Source of the DNA: Hermodice carunculata
Lineage: Eukaryota; Annelida; Polychaeta; Eunicida; Amphinomidae
NCBI GenBank assembly: GCA_964020975.1
Contig: OZ026615.1
Coordinates: forward strand, 80,300,403 to 80,364,402
Direction of reading: 5' to 3'
DNA: 64,000 nucleotides
This document shows, piece by piece, positions 45,101-56,982 of the stretch. The translations under genes were made by a program, and so were the position numbers. The first letter of the stretch is position 1, and each line of letters opens with the position of its first letter. Under the pieces are notes generated by a model. That model saw only the letters and a program-made list of their open reading frames with translations, had not been told where the DNA came from and ran no database searches.

Positions 45101-46041
45101 AAAAAAAAACCACCAAAAAATTTATAAAAAAATACAAAATCACTGGAGCAAGACCATTTGAGCAAACTTGGTAGAGACCCTTCCAAGGTACATTGCCACC
45201 AAGCTTGAAGTGAATCTCGCAGATGGCTTTGGACAAGAGGTCGAAAATGTAATTGTGAACAGACAGACGATGGAGGAGAGCCTCCTAAACACTCAGCCTG
45301 ACCAGTCAGTCAGCTGAGCTAAAAATTCATAAAAAAAATATCCAAATATCACTGTAGCATGACCATTGGAACAAGCTTGGTAGAGAGCCACCTTAGCTAT
45401 ATTGCTGCCAAATCAATCTAAATGATGGTTTCGGAGAAGAAGTCAAAAATGTGAATCAGCATTAGAATGCCCATTGACTTACAGAGTAATCAATAGGAAA
45501 GATGCATTTAACGACAAGTACCTGAATTCAACAAATCGTGAAAAAATAAGGAATCCACAGCAGTGCCACCTAGTGAACAACTTCGTTTGACCCTTCCGCA
45601 AGGAATATATATATCCACAAAGTTTTTGCTTAATCTGAGTGATGGTTCTGGAGAAGAAGTCCAAAATAGCAAAAGAACACAAAAAATCATAACAAGTTAG
45701 AAAAAAATTGCAGCGCTACCTAGTGACAAATTAAGAACTAGGGGTCCCTGGGAGTGTTCCTGTGTGAATTCAAAGCAATTGGGTGACTGGTTACTGAGAA
45801 GATTTTTTAAGGTTGGCCCAAAAAAATTCATAAAAAATCTAAAAATCACTGGAGCACAACCATTTGAACACAATTGGCAGAAACCCACCTAGGCCACATC
45901 CCCACCAAGTTAGAAGTGAATCTGGCCAACAGTTTTTCAGAAGAAGTCGAAAATGTGAATTGTTGATGGACGATGGACGGACAAACGGCGGGCGACAGAC
46001 CCTCACAAAAACTCAGCTGACTGACAAGTCAGCTGAGCTAA
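42150..46041 (+). mobile_element. CTCAGCTGAC-family tandem-repeat element, outer copy
   Basis: Starts acaagagggctgtgtgaata with GCTCAGCTGAC (42175-42185) and ends with a 10-bp hairpin CTCAGCTGAC-tgacaa-GTCAGCTGAG followed by CTAA (46038-46041). GCTCAGCTGAC and GTCAGCTGAGC are inverted subterminal repeats. Between them lie diverged tandem units of about 500 bp ('accatttgaacaaacttggtagagaccc', 'gccaccaagtttgaagtcaatctg', 'gaactaggagtccctagg'). No coding. A second copy is inserted in it. End structure again resembles Helentron-type elements. It lies in the large intron of the ADCY10-like gene. Confidence 0.75.
43356..45322 (+). mobile_element. CTCAGCTGAC-family element, inner copy nested in the outer one
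   Basis: A second start, acaagagggctgtctgaacag with GCTCAGCTGACC, and a second end, CAGTCAGTCAGCTGAGCTAA. The outer unit reads on across it: 'gatttt..aaggtttgtccaaaa' before and 'aattcataaaaaa..ccaaatatcactg' after are consecutive in every other unit, proving insertion. The inner copy has its own internal units and a separate head region (43380-43750) with 'ggtcaaggtcac' motifs. Confidence 0.8.
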
Positions 46042-46859
46042 CAATAAAAATGTTTGGTATCATTGGAAAGCTTAGAGGCATCTATACCAGTGAGAATATT
46101 TCCCATTGGTTAAAATTTGACTGCAGTGCTACTACTCTATCTCAAACATCATTGCTTCAAGCATAGAGATCGCTCGGGTCGTCACTTCCTCACAGGACCT
46201 CCACCCAAGTCTCAACAACAGGTCATTTGTGATAGCAGGGATTCCAGTGATGATGAAAGCTGCAAATATGGCTTTTTTGATACCATTAAAGTGTAAAAAC
46301 TTGGATACTTGGGTCGGATTAAGATTCAGAAAGTTCTTATGAAGTATTCTGTTATGATTGTGAAAGGTACAGAAGGAAATTATTATACATTTGATACTGG
46401 TGAAGTCAGTCTTGTGCTCAAACTATTTGCACACCAGAAGAGCTGTTTTTGCAACACATATCAGTTTTACCTACGATAAACCTCACCCAAAATCATCAAT
46501 AACTTGTATAATAAGCACGATAATAGGATTTCATGCTGTTGAAATCTATCATGCATGGTCATAGTCATTTCAAACAGATTACTGCAGAATAAATCTATGC
46601 CATTTTATAAATGTATCAAAAACAACTTTTGCTATGACTGGTACTCTGGGAACCCAAATGGGCAGGGTGGCATAAGCCACGACTAGCTCTGGAAGAGTGA
46701 AATAATATAATGCACCAGATGCCACCGGTATAAGATGCAATACATTTGAAAAAATTTCAGTCAGCAGGGTTTTTGCTCCATCCTATGGTATATCTCTCAT
46801 AACTTTTTATTTATCTTGTCTGTGTGTGAGCACAGCCATCCTGTTTTTCCCCAATATTC

Positions 46860-46860
<1 letters not shown>
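46042..46860 (-). other. Intron sequence, unassigned
   Basis: No supported coding or repeat signature between the tandem-repeat element and the CTTT microsatellite. Confidence 0.5.
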
Positions 46861-46980
<120 letters not shown>

Positions 46981-48440
46981 GTCTTCATTTTTTTCTTCCT
47001 TTCGCTCTTTACTTTCTGTGCCTATCTTTCCCCTATAATTTTTGTGTCAGCTTAAACTCAGAACTGGGCAAGCCAGAAAATATGAATATAGGCACAAATA
47101 TGGACTGCAAACTGTCACTTTTGTTTTGAAAGCATTCTGAGTGTTAGAAGAAAGCTTTCGAGTTTGTTCAGGGCTGTAAGCCTCTGCTTGGGCCACCATT
47201 CCCACTGGGCTTGGATTTCATAAAATCCTCTGACGCCTGGATTAATTTGAGATTGCTTTCTCTTGTTGAGTTACTACATCTACTAAAGTCACCACTGATT
47301 GGACTTCAACAATGGTGGCACTGTTCACCCGACACGAAGATGCTTTTTTGCTAAAGATTTGGCTGCATGTCTTCCTCCAACCACAGCAGGATGGCTTCCT
47401 CTCCTAACTCATGCAAGGCTTCTCCCTTCATTTGTGCTTAATTGCACCTTTATGTAAGTGTAGCGTCACTGACGTTGTCTGCAAGCTGGTTGCACAGGAC
47501 CTGGTCTCTGTCAGGTACGGCCATCACATCCCTGTCCCTGGTCTCATCCTATTGAGATATGTGGGTATGAGAGAAGGGATAGATGCTCTCATGCCTGCAA
47601 CTCAGCAAATGCTTCCCTCAGCATGGAGAATATATTTTCTCCTTGATGTCATGCTCTGAGGAGGGACAGAGACTTGCTTCTGCTTTTGCAGACTTTTGAA
47701 GAAGTGACAACATATAATCAGTGGCCTGATGAGACTTGAGACTGAGAGCAGATTATGGAAGTTACACCTTTTATGAACTCGTCCACAGTCTGGCATGCTT
47801 CTCACTCTGGCTGCCCACAAAACAGAACAAGCTTCCTTTCCAGAGGCAATAAACTTCTTAAAGGTAAGAGCTGCTAGCATTGTTGAAATCGATTTAAACT
47901 GCTACTAATCTTTGATAGTACCTGTCTCAAGTAAGGAGAGAGAGGTTTTCCTTCATACTGCTTTTCATATTTTTTCAATGAAATATAAAAATATCATCAA
48001 GTTGTTAGTATGTCTATTTTGAACTTCAAGATTTCGACCCGAAATGCACTATAAGACAAAGTTTAGGTGATTAAATGTTCAGGTCACTGTGACCAATTCA
48101 CTGTCAATTTGACTTTGGGACCCCAGTATCTTAAACGTATGTGGATGGATTTTTCTTACATTTGGTTCAGAGATGCATTATAAAACACAGATTGAATTTC
48201 CATGCCACTGTGACCTATTATGTTGTTACTTTGACCTATTTACAGTCAATTTTACTGGGATACTGCAATATCAACAAATTGCATGGGAGTATTTGTTCAC
48301 CACTGTTAAAGGAACAGATGACCTTATTGGAATTTCGCTTAAGTGCAATATTCATAGGTCACTTTACAGCAAATAGTAGTATGAGACCATTATGTGTCAA
48401 TATCACTGTTAAAAATCAGTCCAAGTAGAAAACCATCTCT
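46981..48440 (-). other. Intron sequence, unassigned
   Basis: Short frames on both strands (47411-47880) lack recognisable domains or paired splice sites. 48060-48260 carries 'gtcactgtgacc..ttgacctattt' reminiscent of repeat monomers. Nothing firm. Confidence 0.45.
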
Positions 48441-48444
48441 GTAT

Positions 48445-49216
48445 GCCTTCTGACAATAAGCGGCGGATTCAGAAACAAATTAATGCAATCACGTTCTCAT
48501 TGGGTATACCCATTGAAATGACAATGTTGACACTGCCTGTGCTAATGTGGCATGACTACAGGCTTCCATCACAGCCACGTCTATCAAGTAATTAAGGCCT
48601 CCCTTCTGAAGTGGCCATAACATTAAGTATTGGTTTGTCTCTATAATCAGTCTTTTCATCAGCAATGATACTGACTGGCTTTTCACTCAGTATATTCTGC
48701 AATGCTGCCGCTTACTTGCTGGATAGGCGAGGTACATAAAGTTGAGGCAAAGTGTCTATTTGGGTATAGCTCCCCCTTATGGACAATGTTTTTAATGCAG
48801 GCTGACATGCCATCTTGTTTTGCCATTGGAATGTCACTTACACAACACATCTGAATAAAGTCTAATATAAATTCTTCCCTCAAGTCTCTGGGAATTTTAG
48901 TTGTTGGCATAGTTTGCTGTTTCAACTTCTCTGCTGCTTTTTTTTCAAACGCTGTTGCTGCATTGCAGTATTTGGCACTTTTGATATGGTCTTGTACAGT
49001 ATCTTTTCTGCACCAGTCGACAGAATGGCTGCAGAATTGGCAAAACATTTTGTTGTCTAGTGTAGAGTACATGCACATCCCATCGGTTGAAAACCGCTTT
49101 GCCCGCATAGCAGCACACAATTTTATAGGTTGTGACTGCTTCTTTGGTTTGCTGCCCCTGATGGCCATGCCATTGGACGCCATGATTGAGTGCATTGAAA
49201 AAACGCAGCTCCGCAC
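48445..49216 (-). pseudogene. hAT-like transposase N-terminal remnant with CGGBP1-type zinc finger
   Basis: Plain DNA transposon. The open frame 49216-48683 (177 codons) has a BED/CGGBP1-like finger, MFCQFCSHSVDWCRKDTVQDH followed by a late Cys, a basic linker and FILDFIQMCCVSDIPMAKQD. The frame then shifts and resumes as SIIADEK-TD and LIDVAVMEACSHATLAQAV (48680-48490), matching the 'DETTD...LNV.AT...LLDV.FMEACNHSTLSQAV' start of the hAT RNase H-like domain. The rest of the catalytic core and both ends are missing. It is a decayed transposon, although domesticated CGGBP1-like genes share this fold. Confidence 0.7.
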
Positions 49217-49840
49217 TTAATATTAATAACGCTATCTGCCACCAGAGGCCCTGTTTCCCACTTGAGCAAACAAATGGCGCTGTTTATGTTTTACTATCGC
49301 ATGAAGGAATGAAAATACGGTGCTACAGCTTGATTTTGTCAAAAAAGAAAAAAAGTCCCTATTTTCAGAATAAAGGTTTGAAAAGTAAAGTTCTCTTTCA
49401 GATTATCCCTTCCGTGATTCCGTGATCACGGAAAATCAGTGCCCCTACAAATATTATGCGGCCATTATTCAATTCCAACAATCATGGCAGGTTTGCTCCG
49501 TGAACAATTCCAACATGTAAATTTCATATATTTGCGCAATCTGCATGATTTTGCAGCAATGCGCGGTCTGGCCGCAGTTTGCAACAGGCTGCCGCACATC
49601 AATGGACTTACCTGTCAGACTGGGCAGCAGGCTGAAATGATATGCACTGCTGCAGTTCGCTGCAGATTTCGGCAGCAGTTTGACACAGAAACGTACAATA
49701 TGTCGCAGAAGAGTGTTACCAGTGTATTTGTTAAAAATGGAAGCAAAACACTCACTTTTTTCTTGTCACAGGATGATGACAGGTATGTCTTTAAAGGTAG
49801 AAAAGTTATAGTTCCAGATAATAGAATGTATCTGACCTAC
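49217..49840 (-). other. Intron sequence, unassigned
   Basis: Contains CAGTGCCCCT near 49437, which looks like a transposon end, but no partner was found. A plus-strand frame (49439-49861) has no domain. Confidence 0.45.
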
Positions 49841-50039
49841 CTTCTGGGCATCATATTGTAGTGTTACCATTTGTTTCTGCTGCTTTTTTTCGATGCTGTA
49901 GGCATATGCAATCAGTTTGCACTCTACAAGCTTGCAAAAGCCATGAGCTGCCATGAAGGTTTTCAGTTGTTTTGGAGAATTTTTATTGGCATCTTTGGTC
50001 CACAGCCTTGCTTTCTCCCAATCTCCTTTACGGGTAAAC
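49841..50039 (-). CDS. ADCY10-like gene, penultimate exon
   Basis: A 199-nt exon between acceptor ttttgcttctgcag and donor gtaggt. One base completes a split codon, then 66 codons follow, ending in phase 0, which fits the next exon exactly. It encodes FTRKGDWEKARLWTKDAN..., KTFMAAHGFCKLVECKLIAY and ends LQYDAQK. Paired helices with W/A/L spacing indicate a TPR-like repeat. 'AAHGFxKLxEC' is the segment that most suggests ADCY10. The preceding split codon (tg|g) yields Trp, giving ...ALALW-FTRKG.... Confidence 0.82.
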
Positions 50040-50769
50040 CTGCAGAAGCAAAATGGCAACCATTACACTGTTATGTAGTGACAACTGACTGGACAATGAT
50101 GATGTAACAAGATGACTTGACGACTGACAGCCCATGCCACTCCTGAGTATAAAAGATAGCATCGGATGCAGAGGGACGGATTCTGAAAAGAGAAGCCATC
50201 CGTGTTCAGGGGTAGATTTACTTTTTACATACAAGCCACAGACATAAAAAGAATTTATGAAAGTGATGAGCGCAGAGTTTATGAAAGTGAATTAATGAAC
50301 ATTATTTGGAAAGAGAATGTGAAAATCTGCCATTGCTGTGACTGAAAATATTATTCAAATTTTCCACGAGCTTATTTATGAGAGATCATCTCTAACTTCC
50401 CACGTTTGTTTTGTGGAGAAATCTCGGATATTTAGAGGATGGTTAACAATTTTTCAATGTTGTTCCTTAATAAACCTTTGGAGCTTTAGCTTAAAATTTC
50501 TTTCCTGTCACCCATTCACAACATATATTCTATTTTACGTTTTTTCTAATTGTTTTCATAATGGCATAATTATATTTTATTTCTTTGATTTCACATCACA
50601 GACACTACTACCTGTATATGTATGCACATTTGTTAACAGTGTCAACATTAACCACCATTGCATATTCATAAATATGAATTTTTGCTTGTAAAATGAAATC
50701 TGATTTTCCCATATTCTGTGCATGAATTATTGTTTGTCATGAAAACATATGTATATGTTTATGCTGATA
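50040..50769 (-). other. Intron sequence, unassigned
   Basis: AT-rich sequence next to the penultimate exon; nothing recognised. Confidence 0.5.
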
Positions 50770-51140
50770 TATAACTGAACATATCAGTACTTATCCAATA
50801 TTTATTGGCATATCTGTGAGACATTGATTCCAAATTCCTAAATTATTCTGAATTATACATATTTAGTAGTTATTCTTTACTACTATATATATAGATATAA
50901 ACTTTGAATCGAAAACCTCCTTTGAAATTCACTGTTATTCACTACTGTTTCTACAGTAGGTATAGCTTAACATACCAGTATTTATCCAATACTTATTGAT
51001 GTAGGCATGATAGACTGATATCAAAATTACCATAAGCTATATGTATTTAGTAGTTATTCTTTACTACTATATATATGTATATGTATATAAATTGAATCAA
51101 TCACTTCCTGTGAGATTCCCTGTTATTTGCAAATGTTTCT
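50770..51140. repeat. Two-copy tandem duplication, period about 185 bp
   Basis: 'acatatcagtacttatccaatatttattg...tagtagttattctttactactatatatata...' (from 50776) recurs from about 50970 as 'acataccagtatttatccaatacttattg...', each ending with 'cctgt..attccctgttatt..tgtttctacag'. Confidence 0.8.
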
Positions 51141-52236
51141 ACAGCACAGTTGGCCTGTGAATGCTCTATTACATTTGATTTATTACAGCACATCAAACAA
51201 TGATACATGCGGCACGCACAAGGCAAATAGGCCTCAGGGCCAAAGAAGTGACAACTGCCACAACCTCTTGCACTGTCCATTTGGTAGTGTGGTTGTAGAA
51301 CATGTGAGACCTATAGCCACCACAGGGGTAGGCTCAAGCACTGAAGTGCCCTGGCTCACGGCCACATTGGCATAGGTCACCACAGAGGCAACCTCACCAA
51401 GGGAAGAATGATCGATTGCCTCATCAATTTCCATCAGGATGGGAGATGATTGCAGAGCCTCCAACTCTGCCTGATTGACTCCCATAGTAGGACTAGGTGC
51501 ATGCTCTGAGAACCTATCTGCGCACCACGGTGCCAACCTCCAGCAAGGGAGCCACTGAGGGAGGCACCTGCCTCTCCCCAGCTGGTGAAACACCCAAACC
51601 ACTGCTCTGGTGTCGCACCTTCCTGTCTGGAGAAGAGGAGGGGTGTCGGGGTCACCTCTTCCTTTTCTTTTCCTGTTCCGTTTCGATAGTGTGAAAGCTC
51701 ACAACAGGGGCAGGGAGGCATGGAAGAGACTGGCCATGATGCCAACCCCTTACCCCCAAAAGTGACCGTGATGGCACTTGCCACCAAGAACTATTAAGCG
51801 ATCCGACCCCTGACCATCAAGGGGCCTGGGATCAGATACTCCCACCAAAGAGGGCAGTGGGGGCCACTGCTTGACTGCACTAGCCACCTTGGGCTTCAGT
51901 GCGGTAAATTCAGAAGATGACTCACAAGAAGGGCCAGGCATCTCAGAGCAGGCAGGATAAGGAAGAGCAACCACAGGTTCCCTGGAGGAAACCTTACACT
52001 TGAACCATTCCAACCATTAACCGACAGCAGCAAACAGTGCCTCCACCTTGGCCATAATCACTTGGGCAATTGCCTCTACCTGCACAGCAGAAGCATGTCC
52101 TGGCGGGGCACAGGAAGGAAATCCTGGAGGAGGACATTCCATAGGGAGCAATGAGCACATCACCTGAGCTCTACCAGCAGCCTCCACCGACATCCTTCCC
52201 CCCTTGGTGTTCACTGCCTTAGTGATCACCACAGTG

Positions 52237-52341
52237 CAGTGAAAACTCATTTACTATGTTCTGTAATCCATTTATTTGACATATACAGCTATCTGACACA
52301 TGCCAGAGGACAGATAGTCCCATTATAATAAGGTTTCACTG
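52237..52341. mobile_element. Pogo/Tc1-type MITE, second copy
   Basis: Ends CAGTGAAAACTCATT and ATTATAATAAGGTTTCACTG, with TA kept on the right and mutated to TG on the left. Interior (tttatttgacatatacagctat.tgacacat) matches 35240-35315. Shorter copy of the family at 35186. Confidence 0.75.
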
Positions 52342-52344
52342 TAC

Positions 52345-53080
52345 CAGGGACGTGCTATAGATGGACTGCCAACGGGAGCGCTAATCCCTTTAGTGGTCAA
52401 CTGGGCGCGACAACTACAAAGCATGTTCAGTAGCGCCGCTCAAGTTAATCCCCCCAGCTCAGTCTGATTGTTGTTCCATCTATGTTTCCGCGTTCGGTTG
52501 TATCGGGTTACATACATCGGGTGTGCTATTGTACCAAGTTCAAAAACAGAGAGTTTTATGCGTGCGTAACCAGTCTCATCGTTTGACTCAGAACCGTGCG
52601 AGTCCATCGATGTGTTTTTCGTTGAAATCGGCCGATAAAAGGGCAAGTTTTTGCATTTTTTCTGTCCAAAATGATGCAAAGTTAGACAACTTGCATGCGT
52701 AATAACTCCTTATGCCGTAATCAGCAATAAAAAATGTAGTTTTAGATGAATAGTGTATGCCGGTAGGATCATGATGGTGGTTTCATTTCTTTTAGCTGAG
52801 TCGGCGTAATGCTAAATTTTGACTTTAAAATGTGGAACACGGTGAAAAATTTTGCACATTTCAGTCGGTGACGCGATTATTCTCGCCTTTCATCGCGTGA
52901 CCTGGCTGCATTTATATGATGGTCGCCAAGTACAAGTAACGTGTAAACAGCGCGGACCGTGGAGTTGTGTTTGTTCAGCACCGAAGGTGCTTGCTCAAAC
53001 ACCCGATCACTTGAGCAGCGGCAACATAGATGGTACAAAGGGGGCCCCGCCGTTGGTAGTCCATCTATAGCACGTCCCTG
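52345..53080. mobile_element. 736-bp MITE with 31-bp inverted ends, hAT-like
   Basis: The first 31 bases (CAGGGACGTGCTATAGATGG...) are complementary to the last 31 (ending ...CTATAGCACGTCCCTG) with one mismatch. actgtac is duplicated on both sides (52338-52344 and 53081-53087), extendable to 8 bp if the shared C is counted. CAGGG ends and a 7-8 bp duplication suggest hAT. It landed on the last bases of the pogo-type MITE, so its order in the nest is clear. No transposase frame. Confidence 0.85.
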
Positions 53081-53322
53081 ACTGTACCATTCTGCCATCG
53101 AAATACCAATGCATGGCCGGCCAAAGAACGGGCAAGATGGGAGGGGCCAGTCACCACAGACCTGCTCACTTGAACTGCCATGGTTGTTGAGGGAACCCTT
53201 GATGGGGATCACCCAACCACCGTCCACATAGGATCTGTGGAAGGCCTCTTCTCCCCCAAAGGGACCTCGAATTGAGGACCAGTGTGATCCTGGCTACCAG
53301 GCCTAGTCAGATTGGTCCGGTC

Positions 53323-53343
53323 CCCCCCCCCCCCCCCCCCCCC
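53323..53343. repeat. Poly-C tract
   Basis: About 21 consecutive C inside the DIRS-like fossil; length may be unreliable in assembly. Confidence 0.9.
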
Positions 53344-53387
53344 ATGGAAGCCTTGATTGGAGGACAATCCTCGAATTGAGGACCAGT

Positions 53388-53571
53388 TTGCACCTGACTG
53401 TAAGGCCTGGGCAAACTAGTAGCTGCCTGGATCCCTACATCAGATGCATGTGCCTGGATTCCAGGATCATTGCCAACAATGGGGGGGGGGGGGGATGTTG
53501 GCAATGATCCTGGAATCCAGGCACATGCATCTCGAATCAAGGACCAGTTTGCACCTTACAGTCAGGTGCAA
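53388..53571. repeat. Long palindrome centred on poly-G in the DIRS-like leader
   Basis: tgcacctgactgtaaggc at 53388 pairs with the sequence ending at 53571 (gcaccttacagtcaggtgca). gcctggattccaggatcattgccaac (53452-53477) pairs with gttggcaatgatcctggaatccaggc (53497-53522). The centre is a G-run (53479-53492). Roughly 90 bases per arm. Confidence 0.85.
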
Positions 53572-54439
53572 ACTGATCCTTAATTCGAGGACCTCATACT
53601 GAAAGCATGCCTGCGAATGTTTGAGCCTCTGTTTGACAGATCTAACATCTATCCATCAGACTTCTTGCCACTGAGAAGGAGTCCATCATCGACATGTCGC
53701 AGGGACTCTCCACAGTGCAGAATATGCCACTCCTGTGTATGCAGGATCAATATCCCAGTATGCTATCCTTTGGCTGTTTGGCGTCCCAACGAATGTCAAC
53801 TCCACATCCATATCTATGGATTGTCACCAAGCCAAACAACCAGGAATAACTAAGTGGGTGAAAGGACCAGTTTCCCAGGAAACCTATCAACTAGGAACCA
53901 TATGATGGAAAAAATTAACCAAAAGAGTACTAAAAGGTAATTAAGAAGAAAGCAGGCACTTTCAACAAGATGGGTCCACCCTAAATGGATGCCAGATTGG
54001 GAAACTGAATGGCACATGCTCAATAATATGCATTACTACTGCCACGGGTGCTGTGCCATGCCACAGGCCCGCGACAGCAGTCACTGCATCAGCATGGATC
54101 GGCACTGGACCCAAAGAATTTTTTATGGGGGCTCTGGCAAAGCACAGGTGGAGACCAGCTTAAGTGACCTATGGTGCTGTAATGTGTCCTTAATACTTGA
54201 TTTACCTCCATATGCCTGATGTGTGGTAATTAAGATCCAAGTATGTTGACCAAACAAGTTAGACCCTAATGGACAGAATGTGGGATCATTTACCTTACAT
54301 AAAAAGGAAGATCCCACACAGCTGCAGGCAGCCATTTTCACCCTACCCAACCACGACACCCCAATGGTCATCATTAAGATCTTGGAGTAAAAACACATGC
54401 ATACATGTACCTGCAACTCTAAGCCTTAGACTTCCCACA

Positions 54440-55640
54440 ACAAGAGGCCCATGGGCCTAATGCTCTGCTGGCACCGTGGCTATATTACACCACCTCAGTT
54501 GTGAGTCCTCAAGTGGCTTCTGAAGATATAAAGCTCATGTACATTTAGTCCACCAGATGGCACTTCACTCCACATGAAATCATAGCATATTTGTGCAATT
54601 CCTGTGATGGATATTGTTGCATGTGCCAAGACAACAATGAGTGAGTACTTAAATTTATGTCCTCAGTGACCTTGATCCAATTGTTATTTATGATATGGAA
54701 TTTTGTATATTAAAACACATTTTGGCTCATAATTTCCATCAAATTATAGGTGGCGCCACTAGTATTTCCAGCAACTTAGATTTTGACCTCCCCCACTACC
54801 CCATCAAATTTGGTGAAAATCTGCCACAAATTAAAGTATAGTCTGTTTGTTCAAATCGGGTAATAACTTTCCGAGTTATTGAAGAAAAACAACTTGGACA
54901 AGCGCCATACCCCATAATTACTGAATCACCGTGACCCAAAAAGCAGGTCACCAAGTAAAGCTCAATGTATTATGAAATGAAGTTCAATTTTGATCTGGAG
55001 GCTCAATTCTCTTTGCCATTGATGTCCAAGCTACACCCTGAAATTACAAAATCACCTTTTCAACTTTACAGGCACTGTGACCTCACAAAAAATAGGTCAA
55101 GGTCACTGATATTACACAACATTCTAGCACTGGACATAGTCTAATCCAATTACTCTTCCAAATAGAGAATTTTATATCTTAAAACACATTTTACCTCATA
55201 ATTTCTGTCGAATTATAGGTGGTGCTACTAGTATCACAAGTTACTTAGACTTTGACCTCCAGCACAATCCCACCAAATTTGGTGAAGATCCATCAAAAAT
55301 TTAAGATGCTAGTGTTTACAAGAATTTCACATTTTGACCCCTATATTACATATTATAGGTGGCGCCACCAATATCGAAAGGAACTTAGATTTTTATACAC
55401 CCTGTAAGTCCTGAAAGTTATATTGGGCTAACATCAACACTTTTACAGTTATATGCTGACAAACCACAAGTTTACGCATGGATGAATGGATGTCTCTAGT
55501 AAGTTATACTTACGTAGAAAAACATGACCCATATTCATAAATTTCAAACCCAACAATGACAGAAAAGAGACAGACGGATAGAATGACAGACGAACATGAG
55601 TGATGCTAAAAGCTGCGTGACCTTTGGTCAACAGAGCTAA
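54440..55640 (+). mobile_element. AGAGGCCCATGGGCC-family element, complete-looking copy
   Basis: Begins acaagaggcccatgggcctaat (14-base palindrome AGGCCCATGGGCCT) and ends tGACCTTTGGTCaacagagCTAA. Internal diverged monomers contain aggtggcgccactagtat (54745-54770), gacctcccccac and caaggtcac. About 1.2 kb, no coding. It abuts the end of the DIRS-like fossil. Plan (5' palindrome, monomers, small 3' hairpin, CTAA) parallels the CTCAGCTGAC family and the ATGTCTCCC family. Confidence 0.7.
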
Positions 55641-56776
55641 AAACATATTTTATAGACAATAGTAATTCCATATATATACAGGTTAGACAGGGACAGGTTA
55701 GCTTATGGAGAGTAAAGAGTTCGAACTGCGGAATAGGATATTGACTACTTGGAAGTGGTTCTGGGCAAAAAGACACAAATACAATATTCCATTCATCAAT
55801 TGTGCAGCACTGAACCATTTGGCCTTGAGTCAGCCTTATGGGCTGACGAACTCCTTGTAAAGCAATATATTTAACTTTTTATGTTCTACATGTAGTTCAT
55901 CTGTTCTCCAACACATGCATGTGCATACTAAAGTTACATTATTTTCCTGAGCTAACAACCTGCAGACCCTCCAAATTAGGAGATGGCAGGCAATCATTTT
56001 TGTACTCCCTGATCTTAGATGGCCAGAAGTCAAAGGTGCTACATGCAACCATGGGAATACTCCCCATGGACACGCGGACTGGCATCTACAGGGTAAACAT
56101 TAGGACACGTCTAGTCATGACTGGCACATTCTATCATGGGCAGCGAGGAACAACCAATCAGATGGCTGCATTTTAACCTTTGACCAGTGTTAGTTTCAGC
56201 ACTAACCATGGCTCTATTGAGCACTTTATAATGAACTTTTTTGTTTGTTTTTGTTTTAGGAGGGTGAATAACATTTATATATCCTTAAGAAACTATAATT
56301 TTGTGTTTCCATGCTTTTAATTTGAAGCAAACAGTTAAGGTTGTTAAAATTTATCGATGTAGGCTGGAGCGCTTTGTTTATACATACATGCAGCGCTGTC
56401 TGTTGACAGAATTGCAAACTTCCATTTGAAAAAGTTTACCTAGTATTCCCACTATATTTGGCATTTTCTAATAGATTCCAAATGTGATGTTTAAGTTAAA
56501 CAGAGTGTTTACTCATAGTCCAACAGTGTGTGTGTGTGTGTGTGTATGATGCTCTAAGGTTGATAGAATCAATGGAACTCTTTGTGTGCATTAACTTACA
56601 AACACTTCAATTCAGAGCGGTAATTTAGCACTAAGCGTAGTATTTGCAATGAAGTCAATGAAGTGTCCTTTACTCAGAGACCAGCTAGGTGGCTGGTAAA
56701 ACTGTGTTGACCTACTATGCGAAAAGTGCTGCATTGGGGGTAATTGTTACAGTTAAATTGAGTCTAGCCATGATAG
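55641..56776 (-). other. Intron sequence, unassigned
   Basis: Includes a short TG repeat (56527-56545). No supported gene or element. Confidence 0.5.
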
Positions 56777-56926
56777 AATAGACTTTAATACTCTGCATCC
56801 AGTGATTGTGTGGATTATATGACATCCGCCGGATATCATGACTTCAGCGCTACGCACTTTGGTCATGAATCTGACATCCGCCATAGACTCCACACAATCA
56901 CTGGGTGGGGAGTATTCAAGTCTATT
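56777..56926. mobile_element. 150-bp fold-back MITE
   Basis: aatagactttaatactc at the left pairs with gagtattcaagtctatt at the right. CCAGTGATTGTGTGGA (56799-56814) pairs with TCCACACAATCACTGG (56889-56904), and gacatccg recurs around a central tcatgacttc..gtcatga hairpin. Nearly the whole segment folds on itself. No clear flanking duplication. Confidence 0.7.
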
Positions 56927-56982
56927 GCATTTATTGTGACCTGACAAAATCACCCATCACCATATGATGTTAGTTATGTGTA

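Larger units (their letters stand above)
51190..54439 (-). mobile_element. DIRS-like retroelement, 5' part with gag-like region (fossil)
   Basis: Minus-strand frames at 52250-51234 match the first coding region of the copy at 59-64 kb (PGPSCES/PGPSCER, PKVAS/PKLAS, GEVA-TYANV), which is gag-like. Upstream on the minus strand, 54200-53990 is the inverted terminal block shared with 59.0-59.2 kb and 1.4 kb. The RT, RNase H and recombinase parts are absent, so the copy is truncated at about 51190. It is broken in many places and contains two MITEs. It lies in an intron of the ADCY10-like gene. Confidence 0.65.

Noticed and set aside
47411-47880. Possible additional exon of the minus-strand gene
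   Set aside because: No paired splice sites in a compatible phase. The flanking exons already join in phase without it.
48683-49216. Functional CGGBP1-like host gene
   Set aside because: The frame shifts into hAT transposase sequence directly downstream and lacks splice sites, so a decayed hAT element is more likely.
49439-49861. Plus-strand 140-codon frame
   Set aside because: Overlaps the supported minus-strand exon at its end and has no recognisable domain.
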